Below, piece by piece: positions 38,619 to 47,093 of a stretch of 64,000 nucleotides of DNA (position 1 is its first letter; the number at the start of each line of letters is the position of its first letter). The stretch is from an uncultured Pseudacidovorax sp. (GTDB lineage Bacteria; Pseudomonadota; Gammaproteobacteria; Burkholderiales; Burkholderiaceae_C): positions 1 to 64,000 of the forward strand of contig NZ_CAJYES010000189.1 in NCBI RefSeq assembly GCF_913773995.1, in the 5' to 3' direction. The position numbers and the translations under genes are program-made. Below the pieces are notes generated by a model that saw nothing but the letters and a program-made list of their open reading frames with translations, had not been told where the DNA came from and ran no database searches.

Positions 38619-40211
38619 ATGAACCAGATGAAGACCCCCGGCGTTTACATCGTCGAGAAGAATGCCTTTCCGAACGCCGTCGTGGAAGTCGCCACCGCGG
38701 TACCGGCCTTCATCGGCTACACCGAGACGGCCGATCACGGCGGGCTGGATCTGCAGGGCAAGCCCTGGCGCATCACCTCGATGGACGAGTTCGAGGCCTG
38801 CTTCGGTGGGCCCCCTGAGCCGCGGTTCCGGGTGAAGCGTGTGGCGGATCCAGCGGCCGACCCGCGGACGGCCGTCGACATGGCCCAGCCCCGTCCACAG
38901 GTCAGCGAGTTCGTGCACAACGGCCACGCCTATCGGCTCAGCCGCGAGCCGGGCAAGGCCGGCAACCGGTACCTGATGCATGCGGCGATGCGTCACTTCT
39001 TCCAGAACGGCGGAGGACCCTGCTACGTGGTGTCCGTCGGCCTTTATGGCGATGCCGCGCGCGCACCTGACATCGAGGCCGGCGACGACCAGCGCGGCCT
39101 GATCGGCGGCCTCGCGCCGCTGCGCAAGGAGCAGGAGCCCACCCTGTTGGTGGTGCCCGACGCGGTGTTGCTGTCCAGCGGCGATTGCACCGCGGTCCAG
39201 GCGGCCGTACTCAAGCACTGCGGCGGCGACATGCGCAACCGCTTCGCCATCCTGGACGTATGGGGTGGCGACCGTGGACGCGACGATCCGGCGGGCGATT
39301 GCATCGAACGCTTCCGCCATGGCATCGGCAGCAACTTTCTCGGCTTCGGTGCAGCCTACTACCCGTGGATGCACACCGCGCTGATGGAGGCCGGCGACTT
39401 CCGCTACTGGATGCTGGAGAACGTCGCTGACCTGGCTTTGCTGATCAGCGAAGAGCTGCAGCTGGACCAGGCCGCCGCCGACGACAAGGCTGCAGAGCTG
39501 CACAGACGCACGCTCGCGGATATGACGAGGTCGGGCATGGACGCTGTCTCGCAGCGCATGCAGCTGGACAAGTCGCTGCTTGCCATGAGTGAGCTCTACG
39601 CCCGGATTCGCGACGAGGCCCTGGTGCAGATGAACCTGATGCCGCCGTCGGCGGCGATGGCAGGGCTTTACACCATGGACGACAACACGCGTGGCGTGTG
39701 GAAGGCGCCGGCCAGTCTCTCCATGGCGGGCGTGATCGCGCCGGCGGTCCCGATCTCGACTGACGAGCAGGAGGATCTCAACGTCAGCGCCGACGGCAAG
39801 AGCATCAACGCCATCCGCAGCTTCATGGGCGAAGGCGTGCTGGTCTGGGGCGGTCGCACCCTCGACGGGAACAGCCCCGACTGGCGCGACATCAACGTAC
39901 GCCGCACGATGATCATGATCGAGGAGAGCTGCAGACTCGCCGCCAAGGCCTTCGTGTTCGAGGCCAATGTGCAGGGCACCTGGGCGAAGCTCCAGGCCAT
40001 GATGACGGACTATCTGACCAGCGTCTGGAAGCGCGGCGGCCTCGCCGGCGCCGTGCCCGGGGACGCCTTCAGCGTGCAGGTGGGCCTGGGGCAGACGATG
40101 ACGCCCGAGGACATCCTAGAGGGCATCCTGCGCATCACGGTGCGGGTGGCCATCAGCCGGCCGGCGGAGTTCATGGAGATCACCTTCCAGCAGCAGATGC
40201 AGAAGTCCTGA
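38619..40211 (+). CDS. Orphan phage-tail sheath / contractile injection system sheath protein
   Basis: A 530-residue protein that should polymerise into a contractile sheath around a tail tube. The N-terminus MKTPGVYIVEKNAFPNAVVE followed by VATAVPAFIGYTETA is the classic sheath start, with an insertion of about 75 residues before YLMHAAMRHFFQNGGGPCYVVSVG. The C-terminal part has NVRRTMIMIEESC, WKRGGLAGAVPGDAFSVQVGLG and VAISRPAEFMEITFQQQM, which correspond to the domain that forms the sheath mesh. The ATG at 38619 is preceded by GAAAGG; the ATG at 38628 is an alternative. No tube, baseplate, spike, AAA ATPase, lysis or effector gene is adjacent. It lies 28 bases after mlrC and converges on an amidase gene. 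Confidence 0.88.
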   Translation: MNQMKTPGVYIVEKNAFPNAVVEVATAVPAFIGYTETADHGGLDLQGKPWRITSMDEFEACFGGPPEPRFRVKRVADPAADPRTAVDMAQPRPQVSEFVHNGHAYRLSREPGKAGNRYLMHAAMRHFFQNGGGPCYVVSVGLYGDAARAPDIEAGDDQRGLIGGLAPLRKEQEPTLLVVPDAVLLSSGDCTAVQAAVLKHCGGDMRNRFAILDVWGGDRGRDDPAGDCIERFRHGIGSNFLGFGAAYYPWMHTALMEAGDFRYWMLENVADLALLISEELQLDQAAADDKAAELHRRTLADMTRSGMDAVSQRMQLDKSLLAMSELYARIRDEALVQMNLMPPSAAMAGLYTMDDNTRGVWKAPASLSMAGVIAPAVPISTDEQEDLNVSADGKSINAIRSFMGEGVLVWGGRTLDGNSPDWRDINVRRTMIMIEESCRLAAKAFVFEANVQGTWAKLQAMMTDYLTSVWKRGGLAGAVPGDAFSVQVGLGQTMTPEDILEGILRITVRVAISRPAEFMEITFQQQMQKS

Positions 40212-40279
40212 TCTCTCGCCGCCGTCGATCGCTTCTTGGGCTTGCCGCGGGCGCCGAGACGGACGACGGGCGGCGAATG

Positions 40280-41728
40280 TCAGGCCTGCGCCAGCACCGG
40301 CGGCCGCAGGGCCGCCCACGGACAGGCTCGGTCGTAGGCATTGCCGAGCTGAAGTACCGCCAGATCGGCGTTGACCGGCCCGGCCAGCTGCAGCCCCATC
40401 GGCAGCCCTTGAGGCCCGAAGCCCGCGCGCAGATTGAGCGTGGGCAGGCCCGCCAGCGTGAAGGGCGTGACGATCTCCATCCAGTGGTGGTAGGTCTGGC
40501 TCTTCACGCCGGCCACCTCGTCGGGCCAGTGCAGGTCGGCATCGAAGGGGAAGACCTGGGCCGTCGGCGCCACCACGGCATCGAAGCGCTCGAAGAGCCG
40601 CAGGAAGGCACGGTAGACGTTGGAGCGCCAGATCGAGGCCTGGTAGAGCGAGGCGGCGTCGAGATGGCGGGCCTGTTCGATCTCCCACAGCGCCTCGGGC
40701 TTGATGCGCGCATGGTTGCGCGGGTCGGCCGCCAGCGCGCCCAGCTTGCCGCCCACCAGCAGTTGGCGAAGCCGCAGCCAGGCCTGCCAGTTCTGCTCGC
40801 GCGGCACGTCGAGCTGGCAGGCCTCAACCTCGCAGCCCAGCGTGCGGAACACTGACAGCGCCTGCTCGCAGGTTGCCACCACGGCCGGGTCCACCGGCAG
40901 GTCGGGCCATAGGCTGCCCAGCCAGCCGATGCGCCGGCCCTTCACCTCGGTGCGCAGGTCGAGCGCATCGGCATCCGGCAGCGCCTGCGGCAGCGAGAGC
41001 GGCACGCGCGCATCCACGCCGGCCTGCACGCACAGTAGACGGGCGGCGTCCTCCACCGTGCGCGCCATGGGGCCTTCGGTGCCCAGCTGCTGGAAGAACA
41101 GGTCTTCGTCCGGCGAGCCGGGCACGCGTCCGCGTGAAGGCCGGAAGCCGATGACGCTGTTGAAGGCCGCGGGGTTGCGCAACGAGCCCATCATGTCGCT
41201 GCCGTCGGCCACCGGCAGCATGCCGAGGGCCAGTGCCACGGCCGCGCCGCCGCTGCTGCCGCCCGCCGACTTGCTGTCGTCCCAGGCATTGCGGGTGGTG
41301 CCGAAGATGGTGTTGTAGGTGTGAGAGCCCAGGCCGAACTCGGGCGTGTTGCTCTTGCCGATGACGATGGCGCCCGCGGCCTTGGCGCGGGCCACATGCA
41401 GGCTGTCATGGCGGGCCGGGCTCTTCGGTGCCAGTGGCGAGCCCATGGAGGTGGGCAGGCCGGCCGCATGGCTCAGGTCCTTCACGGCCAGTGGAAAGCC
41501 ATGCATCCAGCCCAGGCGCTCGCCGCGTGCAAGCTGGGCGTCGCGCGCATCGGCCTCGGCCAGCACGGCGTCGGCGTCGCGCAGCGAGACCAGGGCGTTG
41601 AAGCGCGGATTGAGCGCGTCGATGCGGCCCAGCGTGGCCTGCATCAGTTCGCGGCAGGAGACATGGCGGCCCGCGATCAACTGGGACAGGCGGGTGGCAT
41701 CGAGGTCAAGGAGTTCGGTGTCGGTCAT
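40280..41728 (-). CDS. Amidase (amidase signature family)
   Basis: A 482-residue Ser-cisSer-Lys amidase that hydrolyses carboxamides. Catalytic Lys lies in GFPLAVKDLSHAAG. The Gly/Ser-rich signature is DDSKSAGGSSGGAAVALALG with the nucleophile region GSDMMGSLRNPAAFNSVIGF. The start MTDTELLDLDA (ATG at 41726-41728) begins the conserved domain; upstream residues in the same frame are not family-like. It is divergent from a LysR-type regulator 85 bases away, which probably controls it. It converges with the tail-sheath gene across 68 bases. Confidence 0.92.
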   Translation of the reverse strand: MTDTELLDLDATRLSQLIAGRHVSCRELMQATLGRIDALNPRFNALVSLRDADAVLAEADARDAQLARGERLGWMHGFPLAVKDLSHAAGLPTSMGSPLAPKSPARHDSLHVARAKAAGAIVIGKSNTPEFGLGSHTYNTIFGTTRNAWDDSKSAGGSSGGAAVALALGMLPVADGSDMMGSLRNPAAFNSVIGFRPSRGRVPGSPDEDLFFQQLGTEGPMARTVEDAARLLCVQAGVDARVPLSLPQALPDADALDLRTEVKGRRIGWLGSLWPDLPVDPAVVATCEQALSVFRTLGCEVEACQLDVPREQNWQAWLRLRQLLVGGKLGALAADPRNHARIKPEALWEIEQARHLDAASLYQASIWRSNVYRAFLRLFERFDAVVAPTAQVFPFDADLHWPDEVAGVKSQTYHHWMEIVTPFTLAGLPTLNLRAGFGPQGLPMGLQLAGPVNADLAVLQLGNAYDRACPWAALRPPVLAQA

Positions 41729-41813
41729 GGCGTTCGAAGGTGGGCTGCGCCGCGGCGGCAGGCCCCTGCATGGCGGCAAGCTGCAAGCGTACCCAGGACC
41801 ATAATCGCCCGCC

Positions 41814-42770
41814 ATGGAAACCAAATGGCTCGAGGACTTCGTGAGCCTCGCCGAAACCCGCAGCTTCAGCCGCTCGGCCCAGTTGCGGCACGTGACGCAG
41901 CCGGCCTTCTCGCGCCGCATCCAGGCCCTGGAGAGCTGGGCCGGCACCGACCTGGTGGACCGCAGCAGCTATCCCACGCGGCTCACGGCCGCCGGCCAGA
42001 CCCTCTACACCCAGGCGCTGGAGATCCTGCAATCGCTGCAGAGCACCCGGGCCATGCTGCGCGGCCATTCGGCGGTGGCGCAGGACGTGATCGAGTTCGC
42101 CGTGCCGCACACGCTGGCCTTCACCTTCTTCCCGAGTTGGGTCACGCGGCTGCGGCAGGAGTTCGGCCCGCTCAAGAGCCGGCTGATCGCCCTGAACGTG
42201 CACGACGCCATGATGCGGCTGGTGGAAGGCAACTGCGACCTGCTGATCGCCTATCAGCATCCCTCGCAGCCCCTGCAGCTGGACACCCACCGCTACGAGA
42301 TGGTCCACCTGGGCGAGGAGGTGGTCGCGCCCTGGGTGCGACCCGATGCGGAGGGCCAGCCGCGCCACCGCCTGCCCGGTCAGCCCGGCTGGCCGCTGCC
42401 CTACCTGGGCTATGCGCCGGGCGCCTACCTGGGCGGCGTGGTCGACCAGCTGCTCAAGTCCTCTTCCGTGCCGATCCACCTGGACCGCGTCTACGAAACC
42501 GACATGGCCGAAGGCCTGAAGGTCATGGCCCTGGAGGGCCATGGCATCGCCTTCCTGCCCCAGAGCGCCGTGCGCAACGAGGTGCGCTCGCGCAAACTGG
42601 TCAGCGCCAACGGACCGGACATGGCGCCCCTCGAGGCCACGATGGAGATCCGCGCCTACCGCGAGCGGCCCGCTGCGCCGGCGCGCGGGGGCGACGGCGG
42701 CTCCACGCCCAAGCGCGCGGCCGACCTGCTGTGGGCCTACCTCACCAGCGCGCAGCCGGCCACGGATTGA
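41814..42770 (+). CDS. LysR family transcriptional regulator (HypT-like)
   Basis: A 318-residue LysR-type regulator. The N-terminal winged helix METKWLEDFVSLAETRSFSR, followed by SAQLRHVTQPAFSRRIQALE, has the wording typical of the HypT/YjiE branch. The C-terminal effector domain spans about 95-300 with YQHPSQPLQLDTHRYEMVHLG. It faces the amidase gene across an 85-base shared promoter region and precedes the glt importer, so either could be its target. The inducer is unknown. Confidence 0.88.
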   Translation: METKWLEDFVSLAETRSFSRSAQLRHVTQPAFSRRIQALESWAGTDLVDRSSYPTRLTAAGQTLYTQALEILQSLQSTRAMLRGHSAVAQDVIEFAVPHTLAFTFFPSWVTRLRQEFGPLKSRLIALNVHDAMMRLVEGNCDLLIAYQHPSQPLQLDTHRYEMVHLGEEVVAPWVRPDAEGQPRHRLPGQPGWPLPYLGYAPGAYLGGVVDQLLKSSSVPIHLDRVYETDMAEGLKVMALEGHGIAFLPQSAVRNEVRSRKLVSANGPDMAPLEATMEIRAYRERPAAPARGGDGGSTPKRAADLLWAYLTSAQPATD

Positions 42771-43089
42771 CCGGTTGGGTGCCCTTCCAGCGCTGCTCCG
42801 CGCACGCGGCGCCGTCCAAGGCCGGTGGGCCGATGTCGGCCGTGCATCCGCGATGCCGTGTGTGCATGCCCTCATCCCGGATGCACATGGGCCTGCCACA
42901 GCTTGGGCATGGAGGCTGCTAACCCTTGCAAAGCCCTGACACAGAGGGCGCACGCATCACTTTGTGGTGCGCCGCGCGCTGTTTTAATGCCCAATGTTGG
43001 TGGGTTCTGCACCCCCTTGGTTCGGGTTATCCCGAAAAAGGTGTGTGTCTAGAATTTCGCCCGTCCCCGACCCCTCCCAAGGAGCATTC
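42771..43089 (+). promoter_or_regulatory. 319-bp gene-free leader of the glt operon with two inverted repeats
   Basis: No gene is visible here. Two symmetrical elements stand out: GGCGCAC (42947-42953) pairing with GTGCGCC (42967-42973) over a 13-base loop, and the compact palindrome TTCGGG-TTAT-CCCGAA at 43021-43036. A -10-like TAGAAT lies at 43050-43055, placing the palindrome over the -35 area. A ribosome site AAGGAG precedes the gltI start. The 43021-43036 palindrome is a good operator candidate. Confidence 0.5.
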
Positions 43090-43986
43090 ATGAAGAAGCA
43101 ACTCACGCTCATCGCCATTGCGGCGCTCGCCACCAGCGGCGCGTTCGCGCAGGCCAACGACACCCTGGCCAAGATCAAGTCCAGCGGCAGCATCAGCCTC
43201 GGCGTGCGTGATTCCTCGGCCCTGTCGTTCACGCTGGGCAACGGCAAGTACACCGGCTTCCACACCGAGATGGCCGAGCGCATCGTCGACGACCTGAGCA
43301 AGGACGTGGGCAAGAAGCTCAACATCGTCTACACGCCGGTGACGTCGCAGAACCGCATTCCGCTGGTGCAGAACGGCACCGTCGACCTGGAGTGCGGCTC
43401 GACCACCAACAACGCCACCCGTCAGAAGGACGTCGATTTCGCCCACACCACCTATGTGGAAGTGGTGCGCACCGCCGTCAAGGCCGATTCCCCCATCAAG
43501 GACCTGAAGGACCTGAACGGCAAGACCGTGGTGACCACCACCGGCACCACCTCCGTGCAGACCCTGCGCAAGAACGAGCGCGCCCAGGGCATCGACTTCA
43601 AGGAAGTCATGGGCAAGGACCACGCCGACAGCTTCCTGCTGCTCGAGTCCGGCCGTGCCGACGCCTTCGTGATGGACGGCTCCATCCTGGCCGCCAACAT
43701 CGCCAAGTCGAAGAATCCCGCCGGCTTCAAGATCGTCGGCCCCGAGCTGTCGGTCGAGCCCATCGCCTGCATGCTGCGCAAGGGCGACGACGCCTTCAAG
43801 AAGGCCGTCAACGCTTCCATCGATCGCCAGATCAAGGACGGCTCGCTGGCCAAGCTGTACGACAAGTGGTTCATGCAGCCGATCCCCCCGACCAACACGG
43901 CCCTGAACCTGCCGATGTCGGACGCCACCAAGGCAGCGTGGGCGAACCCCAACGACAAGCCCATGGAAGACTACGCCAAGAAGTGA
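43090..43986 (+). CDS. gltI: Glutamate/aspartate ABC transporter periplasmic binding protein
   Basis: Periplasmic receptor of the acidic amino-acid importer. The signal peptide MKKQLTLIAIAALATSGAFAQ is followed by the mature SBP-family-3 protein. Many stretches match E. coli GltI: VTSQNRIPLVQNGTVDLECGSTTNN, GKTVVTTTGTTSVQTLRK, KDHADSFLLLESGRADAFVMD, and the C-terminal LYDKWFMQPIPPTN. Total 298 residues. It is the first gene of the operon gltI-gltJ-gltK-gltL. A strong hairpin after it probably allows more receptor than permease to be made. Confidence 0.95.
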   Translation: MKKQLTLIAIAALATSGAFAQANDTLAKIKSSGSISLGVRDSSALSFTLGNGKYTGFHTEMAERIVDDLSKDVGKKLNIVYTPVTSQNRIPLVQNGTVDLECGSTTNNATRQKDVDFAHTTYVEVVRTAVKADSPIKDLKDLNGKTVVTTTGTTSVQTLRKNERAQGIDFKEVMGKDHADSFLLLESGRADAFVMDGSILAANIAKSKNPAGFKIVGPELSVEPIACMLRKGDDAFKKAVNASIDRQIKDGSLAKLYDKWFMQPIPPTNTALNLPMSDATKAAWANPNDKPMEDYAKK

Positions 43987-44010
43987 TCCGCACGGGCCAT
44001 GAGTGAGTGA

Positions 44011-44041
44011 GCAGACGCCCGCCACTTCGGCGGGCGTCTGC
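44011..44041 (+). terminator. Intercistronic hairpin between gltI and gltJ
   Basis: A perfect 13-base stem (GCAGACGCCCGCC at 44011-44023, loop ACTTC, GGCGGGCGTCTGC at 44029-44041) with no T-tract. Such hairpins behind binding-protein genes usually stabilise the upstream mRNA or partly end transcription, giving excess receptor over permease. Confidence 0.75.
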
Positions 44042-44108
44042 GTATGAGCGGACCGGTCGCGGCCCAGGCGGGCCTTCAACACGAATCACAAACAGCGAGG
44101 AGTTCCCG

Positions 44109-44834
44109 ATGGGAAATTGGGATTGGCAGGTCTTCCTGCAGGATCCGGGTGGCAAGGATCCCACCTATTGGCAATGGATGATGTCCGCCTGGGGCTGGAC
44201 GGTTTCGGTGGCGCTCACGGCGCTGGTGATCGCCCTGGTCACGGGCTCGATCATCGGGGTGCTGCGCACGCTGCCCGACAACCCGTGGCTCGTGCGCCTG
44301 GGAAATGCGTGGGTGGAACTGTTCCGCAACATCCCGCTGCTGGTGCAGATCTTCCTCTGGTACCACGTGGTGCCGGCGCTGATCCCGGCCATGCGCGACG
44401 TGCCGCCCTTCGTGCTGGTGGTGCTGGCGCTGGGCTTCTTCACCTCGGCGCGTATCGCCGAGCAGCTGCGCTCGGGCATCCAGGCCCTGCCGCGCGGCCA
44501 GCGCTATGCGGGCATGGCGGTGGGCTTCACCACGCCGCAGTACTACCGCTACGTGCTGCTGCCCATGGCCTACCGGATCATCATTCCGCCGCTCACCAGC
44601 GAGTCGATGAACATCTTCAAGAACTCGTCCGTGGCCTTCGCGGTGTCGATCGCCGAGTTGACGCAGTTCGCCATGCAGGCTGGCGAGGAAACCGCCCGGC
44701 CCATCGAGATCTACCTGGGCGTGACGGTGCTCTACGTCATCTCCGCGCTCGTCATCAACCGCATCATGGCCTTCATCGAGAAGCGGCTGCGGGTCCCTGG
44801 TTTCGTGGCAGCCGGCACGGGCGGAGGACATTGA
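44109..44834 (+). CDS. gltJ: Glutamate/aspartate ABC transporter permease
   Basis: Inner-membrane subunit, 241 residues, with about five transmembrane helices. It begins MGNWDWQVFLQDPGGKDPTY, then VELFRNIPLLVQIFLWY, and holds the ATPase-contact (EAA-type) loop EQLRSGIQALPRGQRYAGMAVG. It pairs with gltK one base downstream and the ATPase gltL. Start ATG is preceded by GCGAGGAG. Confidence 0.94.
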   Translation: MGNWDWQVFLQDPGGKDPTYWQWMMSAWGWTVSVALTALVIALVTGSIIGVLRTLPDNPWLVRLGNAWVELFRNIPLLVQIFLWYHVVPALIPAMRDVPPFVLVVLALGFFTSARIAEQLRSGIQALPRGQRYAGMAVGFTTPQYYRYVLLPMAYRIIIPPLTSESMNIFKNSSVAFAVSIAELTQFAMQAGEETARPIEIYLGVTVLYVISALVINRIMAFIEKRLRVPGFVAAGTGGGH

Positions 44835-44835
44835 T

Positions 44836-45501
44836 ATGAACCTCGACTTCGGCTTCTACAACTGGGGCGTCATCAGCAACTTCGTCCTGAAGGGCCTGTG
44901 GTTCAGCCTCATGCTGACCGTTGTGGCCACGCTGGGCGGCATCTTCTTCGGCACGCTGCTGGCGCTGATGCGCCTGTCGGGCAAGAAGTGGCTGGACATG
45001 CCGGCCGCCATCTACGTCAACGGCATGCGCAGCATCCCGCTGGTGATGGTGATCCTGTGGTTCTTCCTGCTGGTGCCTTTCATGATCGGCCGCCCCATCG
45101 GCGCCGAGATGTCGGCGTACGTCACCTTCATCGCCTTCGAGGCGGCGTACTTCTCCGAGATCATGCGTGCGGGCATCCAGTCGATCCCGCGCGGCCAGGT
45201 CTTCGCGGGCCAGGCCATGGGCATGACCTACCGGCAGAACATGACGCTGGTGATCCTGCCGCAGGCCTTCCGCAACATGCTGCCGGTGCTGCTGACGCAG
45301 ACCATCATCCTGTTCCAGGACACCTCGCTGGTCTATGCCATCGGCGCCTACGACATGCTCAAGGGCTTCGAGACGGCGGGCAAGAATTTCGGCCGCCCGG
45401 TCGAGTCCTACCTGCTGGCCGCTGTCGTCTACTTCGTGATCTGCTACGCGCTGTCCTATCTGGTGAAGCGCCTGCACAAGAAGATCGCCATCATCCGATG
45501 A
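44836..45501 (+). CDS. gltK: Glutamate/aspartate ABC transporter permease
   Basis: The second permease, 221 residues, forming a heterodimer with GltJ. It has NWGVISNFVLKGLWFSLMLT, VNGMRSIPLVMVILWFF and the coupling loop EIMRAGIQSIPRGQVFAGQAMG, typical of the HisMQ-type permeases. One base separates its ATG from the gltJ stop, so translation is coupled. Confidence 0.94.
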   Translation: MNLDFGFYNWGVISNFVLKGLWFSLMLTVVATLGGIFFGTLLALMRLSGKKWLDMPAAIYVNGMRSIPLVMVILWFFLLVPFMIGRPIGAEMSAYVTFIAFEAAYFSEIMRAGIQSIPRGQVFAGQAMGMTYRQNMTLVILPQAFRNMLPVLLTQTIILFQDTSLVYAIGAYDMLKGFETAGKNFGRPVESYLLAAVVYFVICYALSYLVKRLHKKIAIIR

Positions 45502-45521
45502 ACCGCTGAGAGGAATGCTCC

Positions 45522-46268
<747 letters not shown>

Positions 46269-46271
<3 letters not shown>

Positions 46272-46393
46272 AATGGGCGCATAAGGCTACTGCGCGGCCC
46301 GATCTCGCACCTGCGGTTCTCGCCGTACCCAAGTACGGCTGCGATCCTCGGCGCGACCTCGACCCGCTCGCTACGCCTTCTGCACCCATTTCA
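46269..46393. repeat. MITE-like long inverted repeat after gltL
   Basis: About 125 bases whose ends are imperfect inverted copies (TGAAATGGGCGCATAAGGC at the left, GCCTTCTGCACCCATTTCA at the right). The centre holds GCCGTAC-CCAA-GTACGGC (a perfect seven-base hairpin) within further complementary GCGCG/CTCG tracts. The whole can fold into one long hairpin. It has no coding capacity, and its left tip coincides with the gltL stop codon. By memory, similar intergenic sequences occur in Comamonadaceae, but copy number could not be checked. Confidence 0.6.
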
Positions 46394-46411
46394 TTCCGAT
46401 CCCCCCGAAAG

Positions 46412-46442
46412 AATGCCTCGCACTGCGAGGCATTTCTTTTTG
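46412..46442 (+). terminator. Rho-independent terminator of the glt operon
   Basis: A ten-base stem AATGCCTCGC (46412-46421), loop ACT, GCGAGGCATT (46425-46434), followed by TTCTTTTTGG-like T-rich sequence. It is placed right after the MITE-like repeat and suits termination of gltIJKL. Confidence 0.85.
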
Positions 46443-46703
46443 GTCTGCGGTATGGCCTGGAAGATCAGGCGCTGCATGCGGTGCCTGCTGGCGTCCCAGC
46501 ATCGGCCCGTGTGACGCCGAAGCAGCCATTCAGGCTCGCGGCGCGCGCGGAGCGCGCTTGAATGTTTAAGACGCGCCTAAGTGGCCATTCCTAGCATGAA
46601 CCCATCGCGCGACAACCTTCTGGTTCTCGCAGCGATACGAAGCGGGAGTGATCGGTCGTCCTGGCCGGCCACGACCCCATGTTCTTGCCTCAGGAGTGTC
46701 CCC
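46443..46703. other. Gene-free spacer before the hdeA-like gene
   Basis: About 260 bases with no convincing gene; with the repeat and terminator the gap between gltL and the hdeA-like gene is 432 bases. An in-frame extension of the hdeA-like gene to 46581 exists, but it lacks a ribosome site and would bury the signal peptide. A promoter for the hdeA-like gene should lie here, but no clear -35/-10 pair is visible. Confidence 0.5.
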
Positions 46704-47087
46704 ATGAAAGTTCTTGCAGCCCTCTCCGTCCTGACCCTGTCGACCCTGGCCGCCCCGGCCGCGATGGCGCAGACGCCGCCTCCGGCACCGGCCGCAGCCG
46801 CTCCGGTGCAGGCCGCGGCCACCGCCAAGCCCATCGTCAAGATGCGCTGCTCCGACTACGTCGCGCTCGACGAGACCGTCAAGCCGAAGTTCATCTATTA
46901 CGTCGTGGGCCACGGCACGCACGGCAAGAAGGAGGCGGTGTTCGATGAGGTCGCCGTCGAGAAGATCAAGCCGCAGCTCGACGAGTACTGCAAGATCAAT
47001 CTCACCAAGTCGGCCTACAAGCAGGTGATGGCCAGCAGCATGGCCTCCGACCCGGTGCATGGGGCCGGAATGCACAAGGCCAAATAA
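46704..47087 (+). CDS. HdeA/HdeB-like periplasmic protein
   Basis: A 127-residue exported protein. The signal peptide MKVLAALSVLTLSTLAAPAAMA is followed by an Ala/Pro-rich linker. A small HdeA/HdeB-like domain of about 75 residues follows, with two cysteines (MRCSDYVALDETVKPKFIYY and LDEYCK) placed like the disulfide pair of the acid-stress chaperones. HdeA/B prevent aggregation of periplasmic proteins at low pH. Whether this one does so is inference. The ATG is preceded by AGGAG. Only six bases separate its stop from that of the convergent dctP-like gene. Confidence 0.8.
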   Translation: MKVLAALSVLTLSTLAAPAAMAQTPPPAPAAAAPVQAAATAKPIVKMRCSDYVALDETVKPKFIYYVVGHGTHGKKEAVFDEVAVEKIKPQLDEYCKINLTKSAYKQVMASSMASDPVHGAGMHKAK

Positions 47088-47093
47088 GCCGCC

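Noticed and set aside
38619-40211. Prophage or complete tailocin at the sheath gene
   Set aside because: All neighbours are ordinary metabolic genes and no other phage gene, attachment repeat or integrase is visible.
42771-43089. Riboswitch or T-box leader before gltI
   Set aside because: The inverted repeats are short and no conserved riboswitch core could be recognised.
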